In this document: positions 6,899-10,089 of the stretch, piece by piece
Position numbering within the stretch: position 1 is the stretch's first letter
Layout of the letters: the number at the start of each line of letters is the position of its first letter
Source: Verrucomicrobiota bacterium
Lineage (GTDB): Bacteria; Verrucomicrobiota; Verrucomicrobiia; Chthoniobacterales; UBA10450
DNA: 10,089 nucleotides
Assembly (NCBI GenBank): GCA_003219995.1
Contig: QHRC01000014.1
Coordinates: 1 to 10,089 of the forward strand
Direction: 5' to 3'
Program-made: the position numbers and the translations under genes
Notes under the pieces: model-generated
Databases searched by the model: none
The model's input: only the letters and a program-made list of their open reading frames with translations
What the model was told of the DNA's origin: nothing

Positions 6899-7674
6899 GC
6901 GACGCGCAGATTCATGCGACGGCGATTGTCGATGTAAGCGCGGAGATTGGAGCGGGAACGGTTGTCGGGCCGTATTGCATCATCGGAGCCGATGTCGTGC
7001 TCGGCCCAAATTGTTGGCTGCAACATCACGTCACGCTTTGTGGGCCGATGCGCGCGGGTGCGGGAAACAAATTTTATGCCTCCTGCTCGATTGGACAACA
7101 GACCCAGGATCTAAAATATCAGGGTGAGCCAACTTATTTGGAAATCGGCGATGAAAATACGTTTCGCGAGTTTGTTACGATCAGTCGCAGCACGACGAGT
7201 GAAGGAAAAACGCGCGTTGGTAGTCGCGGGAGTTTTCTGGCTTACAGTCACATTGGGCACGATTGCCAGGTTGGGAATGAAGTGGTGTTTTCAAACAACG
7301 GCACGCTCGCTGGCCATGTCGAGGTCGGTGACAATGCGGTGATGGGCGGCCTTACCGCCGTGCATCAATTTTGCCGCATCGGACGATTCGCCATCACCGG
7401 CGGTTGTTCCAAAATTGTGCAGGACGTTCCGCCATTCATGATTGCCGATGGGAATCCGGCAGAAATTCGCGGGGTCAACCTAATCGGTCTGGAACGCAAA
7501 AATTATCCGCCGGAGAGCGTGAAATGGATCAAGGAAGCGTTTCGCCTGATTTACCGTTCAAAATACAACACGCGCCAGGCGATCGAAGCGGTCCGCAAAG
7601 AGTTGCCGCAGAACGAGGAGATCACCCTGCTCGTCGAGTTTATCGAAAAAAGCGAGCGCGGAATTATTCGCTAA
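6895..7674 (+). CDS. lpxA: UDP-N-acetylglucosamine O-acyltransferase
   Basis: LpxA transfers a 3-hydroxyacyl chain from ACP to the 3-OH of UDP-GlcNAc, the first step of lipid A synthesis and the step before LpxC. The start is the ATG at 6895, overlapping the lpxC-fabZ stop as ATGA. It gives 259 residues (E. coli 262), and the frame open further upstream is only a shadow within lpxC-fabZ. The N-terminal two thirds show left-handed beta-helix hexapeptide repeats (IHATAIVDVSAEIGAGTVVG onward). SHIGHDCQVGN at 118-128 contains the catalytic His122, equivalent to E. coli His125. NNGTLAGHVEVGDNAVMGG and TAVHQFCRIG follow. Gly170 in ITGGCSK aligns with E. coli Gly173, the acyl-chain ruler residue. 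The C-terminal helical part (about 190-259) includes GVNLIGLERKNY and AFRLIYRSKYN, as expected. LpxD and LpxB are not in the window. Confidence 0.96.
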   Translation: MSDAQIHATAIVDVSAEIGAGTVVGPYCIIGADVVLGPNCWLQHHVTLCGPMRAGAGNKFYASCSIGQQTQDLKYQGEPTYLEIGDENTFREFVTISRSTTSEGKTRVGSRGSFLAYSHIGHDCQVGNEVVFSNNGTLAGHVEVGDNAVMGGLTAVHQFCRIGRFAITGGCSKIVQDVPPFMIADGNPAEIRGVNLIGLERKNYPPESVKWIKEAFRLIYRSKYNTRQAIEAVRKELPQNEEITLLVEFIEKSERGIIR

Positions 7675-7676
7675 GT

Positions 7677-7757
7677 TGTAGCCGCTTCGCTCTGCGAAGC
7701 GTAACTCACGCCACCGGACCGCATGCCGACCGCATCGCACACAGGGCGACGGCTACA
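7677..7757. repeat. Inverted repeat, type C, in the convergent lpxA / TIGR03790 gap
   Basis: An 81-base element beginning TGTAGCCG and ending CGGCTACA. The left half folds as CGCTTCGC-TCT-GCGAAGCG, eight perfect pairs with a three-base loop, the same architecture as the type A hairpin but with different stem bases. The right half, read in reverse, gives TGTAGCCGTCGCCC with a looser hairpin. It starts two bases after the lpxA TAA and contains the stop codon (7755-7753) of the minus-strand gene. It fills the whole convergent gap and could act as a two-way transcription stop. The shared TGTAGC ends suggest it is related to type A. Confidence 0.75.
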
Positions 7758-9450
7758 GCTGCGGTTTCGCCAGCGAAGGTGTCGGTGACGCGCTCAAGTC
7801 CTGTTCCATTTTTTTGAGCAGCGATGCGCCCGGCGCATCGCCTGCGCCCCGCAGAATATTGCGCACGATTTCGAGAGCGCGCTTTGGTTCGTTTTGTTTG
7901 AGCCACGCATCAGCTTCTTCCAAGGCGACGCGGACAATATCATCGCGCTGCGCGTAGTAGGTTCGCGCCTGCTGCAAATGGCTGGCTGCTTCGGCAAACT
8001 GCCCGTCACGTGCTTCCATCAGGGCGAGGTCCTCCATCATCGGACAATTATGTGAGGCCGCTGCAGCTTGCCCGGCCATCGCCCGAAATTCCGAAACTGG
8101 ACGGGCGATATTTTTAGTCGCGAACTCGTGATACGTCCTCCACACATCGGCCGGGCTTTTTGGCGAATCGCGCGGCGCATCGATTTGCAGCCACGACGCG
8201 TACGGCCGATAAAGCGGATCGCCGACCATTACCGACATCCAGGAAAGTGCTCGGATCGACATATAGGCACTCTCGGCGAAGGTGAAGCCGTGCAGGAGCC
8301 GGTCATTGAAAATGTCGAGGTGCGGTGTGAGTTGCAAATACGGTTCGTAGACATTGCCCATGCTTGCGGCTGCGCCCTTGGAAATAAGCGGCGCCACCCA
8401 GTTCGCGTTCGGATCGCGCAACGTGCTCGCGCTAAATGAATGGATGTGGACGGCGACCGCCCCGGGAACAAAGCGGAAATCCGGTTCGGTAAACGGACCG
8501 GCCACCCCGCCTGCATACCAACCATAATAAAGAGCACAATCCGTCATCGGATAGCCGCCCGGGAAAATCGCCGGCGTGTCCTCGTAAATAACTGGAATCC
8601 CGACTTTGTGGAACTGTCCGGCGATCTCAATCAGCCATTGATCGCCGACGCCCATGCCGGCGGCGCCGGGATTGTGCGCTCCATCAACATAAGCGCGACC
8701 CCAAAGTCCGTTCTTCTCCGCCGCTATCGCATCGACAATCATGTCGCGCACCGTCGCGGCCGTCGGCGCATCGAGCCGGCAAACAAGGAGTAAGGTCGCG
8801 TTCTCCACGTCGCTGATCGCGCGAAAATTTTGAAAATACGGATTAGGCGTCTCACCCGAAATCCGATGCAAAAAAAAAGCCAACAGGGTGAGTTCGGAAT
8901 CAACCGAAGCTTCGTTGCGATTTCCAATCGGACCGGGCGCGGGTGCGTCCCCTGGATAGGTGGCGGTTGCGCGAATTTTTAGCGGCACCCCTTTAATTAC
9001 GGCCACGAAATGGATCGTGCTCGCGGTCACGGATTCTTTTTTCTCGGGCGTCTTGTGCATTGTCCACCACTGCCGCGCCTTGAAAATATCGCGGAGCGGA
9101 TTGGCAATCGTCGCGTCGTACTCTTCCCGGCTGATTTCCTCTTCGGCCGAACAATCGAGGCCGACAAGATGATCGCGTGTAATCTCGCGCTGTTGAGCGT
9201 AGAAGGTCGCGAGGGTGACTGAGTCGGGAAGGTTTTTGTTGTAAACAACGATCGTCGACGCGGCCAGCGGTTGCTCTGCGGCGTGCGCGCCGATTCCGAT
9301 CAGGAGCAGGAGCACGAGAACGAACGCGATAACGCGGAAGGTGGATCGGCCGTTCCGCGGGCGATGCCAATAATGTGCGGCGACGGCGCCTAATTTTGAC
9401 ATCGAGCAAAGGACTGCTTGATCCACCTCGTCTCGCGCATTCATTTTCAC
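7753..9450 (-). CDS. TIGR03790-like exported protein with C-terminal helical repeats
   Basis: Resembles the uncharacterised TIGR03790 family, sporadic in Verrucomicrobiota, Acidobacteriota and others; no biochemical role is known to me. It has 565 residues from the GTG at 9450. An ATG at 9444 is nearly equivalent. An ATG at 9402 (residue 17) would give a more usual signal peptide, with hydrophobic core about 40-54 and possible cleavage after AHA at 55-57. Family-like segments: STIVVYNKNLPDSVTLATFYAQQREI at 65-90 (split as STIVVYN, then NLPDSVTLATFYA), EEEISREEYDATI at 103-115, GVPLKI, IPVIYEDTPAIFPGG at 285-299, YYGWYAGG at 308-315, AVHIHSFSAST at 333-343, GAAASMGNVYEPYL at 359-372 and MVGDPLYRPY at 408-417. 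Residues about 465-552 are Ala-rich amphipathic helices resembling TPRs. The stop TAG comes from repeat 7677-7757. The upstream MBL gene overlaps its start. Confidence 0.78.
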   Translation of the reverse strand: MKMNARDEVDQAVLCSMSKLGAVAAHYWHRPRNGRSTFRVIAFVLVLLLLIGIGAHAAEQPLAASTIVVYNKNLPDSVTLATFYAQQREITRDHLVGLDCSAEEEISREEYDATIANPLRDIFKARQWWTMHKTPEKKESVTASTIHFVAVIKGVPLKIRATATYPGDAPAPGPIGNRNEASVDSELTLLAFFLHRISGETPNPYFQNFRAISDVENATLLLVCRLDAPTAATVRDMIVDAIAAEKNGLWGRAYVDGAHNPGAAGMGVGDQWLIEIAGQFHKVGIPVIYEDTPAIFPGGYPMTDCALYYGWYAGGVAGPFTEPDFRFVPGAVAVHIHSFSASTLRDPNANWVAPLISKGAAASMGNVYEPYLQLTPHLDIFNDRLLHGFTFAESAYMSIRALSWMSVMVGDPLYRPYASWLQIDAPRDSPKSPADVWRTYHEFATKNIARPVSEFRAMAGQAAAASHNCPMMEDLALMEARDGQFAEAASHLQQARTYYAQRDDIVRVALEEADAWLKQNEPKRALEIVRNILRGAGDAPGASLLKKMEQDLSASPTPSLAKPQL

Positions 9451-10089
9451 TCAGAAACCAGTTTCAAGCCGTCGTAGGCAATGTGCGTGCCCGCTGGCAG
9501 CCGGGATTCCGCCGCTTGCGGCAGCTCGTGGGCGATGTGAGTAAAATAAGTCGCCTTGGGCTGGACGCGCGCGGCCACTTCCAACGCCTGATTCACACTG
9601 AGATGAGTTGGATGCGGTTTCTCGCGCAGAGCGTCGATGATCAAAATCTTCACGCCTGCGATATGATCGGCGATCGCATCCGGCACGCCGCTGCAATCGC
9701 TCAAATAAGCGACAAGTTTTTCTCCGTCGCGCGAGAACAGATAACCGTTCACGATGGAATTTCCGTGCGGCACCGGCAATGGCGTAATCACCGTCGCGCC
9801 CAACTCGAACGGTCCGTCGATCAGGTGCGGTTCCGGTTTCAAATAGCCCGGAAATGGATTCGGATTATCAAACGCAAACTGAAATACGCGTTCGAGATCG
9901 CGCATTGTCTCGGCCGATGCGTAAACCGGCATCGAGCCGCGCGCATGGGAAAAGCGCCGCAAATCGTCGAAGCCCATAATGTGATCGGTGTGCGCATGGG
10001 TGAAAACAACGGCATCGACATCGCGAATATTTTCGCGGAGCGCTTGCGTCCGGAAATCGGTTCCCGTGTCCACCACCCACGGGCATTCG
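9447..10089 (-). CDS. PhnP-like metallo-beta-lactamase-fold hydrolase, 5' end cut by window
   Basis: Metal-dependent hydrolase of the MBL superfamily, closest in motif layout to PhnP (a cyclic phosphodiesterase) and similar proteins. The frame is open to the last base: residues E-C-P-W precede the GTG at 10076, so that GTG is internal and the true start lies beyond the window. Numbering from it: DTGTDFRTQALR at 3-14, THAHTDHIMGFDDLR at 26-40 with the HxHxDH metal motif at 27-32, PHG at 103-105, LSDCSG at 125-130 with metal-bridging Asp127, HPTHLS at 155-160, FTHIAHELPQ at 178-187, and AYDGL near the C-terminus. About 50 N-terminal residues, which in this family often hold a Cys-rich zinc site, are missing. 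The stop overlaps the GTG of the TIGR03790-like gene, suggesting a shared transcript. No phosphonate genes are nearby, so the substrate is unknown. Confidence 0.88.
   Translation of the reverse strand, partial: ECPWVVDTGTDFRTQALRENIRDVDAVVFTHAHTDHIMGFDDLRRFSHARGSMPVYASAETMRDLERVFQFAFDNPNPFPGYLKPEPHLIDGPFELGATVITPLPVPHGNSIVNGYLFSRDGEKLVAYLSDCSGVPDAIADHIAGVKILIIDALREKPHPTHLSVNQALEVAARVQPKATYFTHIAHELPQAAESRLPAGTHIAYDGLKLVSE

Noticed and set aside
3197..7674. A polysaccharide/envelope gene island linking GH57, the Ig-domain protein and the lpx genes
   Set aside because: The genes are separated by repeats or hairpins and belong to unrelated pathways; only lpxC-fabZ and lpxA show real coupling.
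664..7757. CRISPR array or integron attC sites as an explanation of the repeats
   Set aside because: The copies are kilobases apart, differ in sequence, have no regular spacers, and no cas or integrase gene is present.
7706..7906. Small open frames overlapping the type C repeat and the 3' end of the TIGR03790-like gene
   Set aside because: They are composed of repeat and reverse-frame sequence, with low-complexity Ala/Arg content and no start signal.
8068..8793. Plus-strand open frames of about 120 codons opposite the TIGR03790-like gene
   Set aside because: Arg/His-rich shadows of a minus-strand gene with several recognisable family segments.
10074..10076. GTG as the start of the MBL hydrolase
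   Set aside because: The frame continues to the window end (E-C-P-W-V-V-D-T-G), and the GTG codes for an internal Val just before the DTG-x-DFR motif.

Overview
The window looks like a chromosomal stretch from a Gram-negative, moderately GC-rich bacterium. Verrucomicrobiota (soil Spartobacteria/Chthoniobacterales type) is the best guess. Three things support this: a fused LpxC-FabZ lipid A enzyme, a protein resembling the TIGR03790 family, and dispersed inverted-repeat elements packed against gene ends. Bacteroidota also carry LpxC-FabZ fusions, so the phylum is an inference. Base composition and codon use look even throughout, and I see no phage, plasmid, IS, CRISPR, tRNA or rRNA.

Plus strand, bases 1-7674: the 3' part of prmA (ribosomal protein L11 methyltransferase); a double-domain nucleoside-diphosphate kinase whose first domain has lost its catalytic residues; a class I aspartate-type aminotransferase; a GH57 glucan-branching-type enzyme; a small exported protein with a FlgD-like Ig fold; then lpxC-fabZ and lpxA, overlapping by ATGA. 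The lpx pair supplies the first two committed steps of lipid A synthesis, plus the dehydratase that draws on the same 3-hydroxyacyl-ACP pool. The other plus-strand genes look like unrelated housekeeping functions.

Minus strand, bases 7753-10089: a PhnP-like metallo-beta-lactamase-fold hydrolase, cut by the window end, followed by a TIGR03790-like exported protein with a helical-repeat C-terminus. The two overlap by a few bases and are probably translationally coupled. They converge on lpxA.

The most notable non-gene feature is a set of four short inverted-repeat elements of two or three sequence types (664-727, 3117-3202, 4768-4829, 7677-7757). All lie within 0-5 bases of stop codons. Several supply the stop codon itself, and one supplies the only usable start codon of the GH57 gene. 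I see no clear new multi-gene system. The points most worth checking are the repeat/gene-end relationship, the half-dead tandem NDK, and the TIGR03790-like/MBL pair of unknown function.
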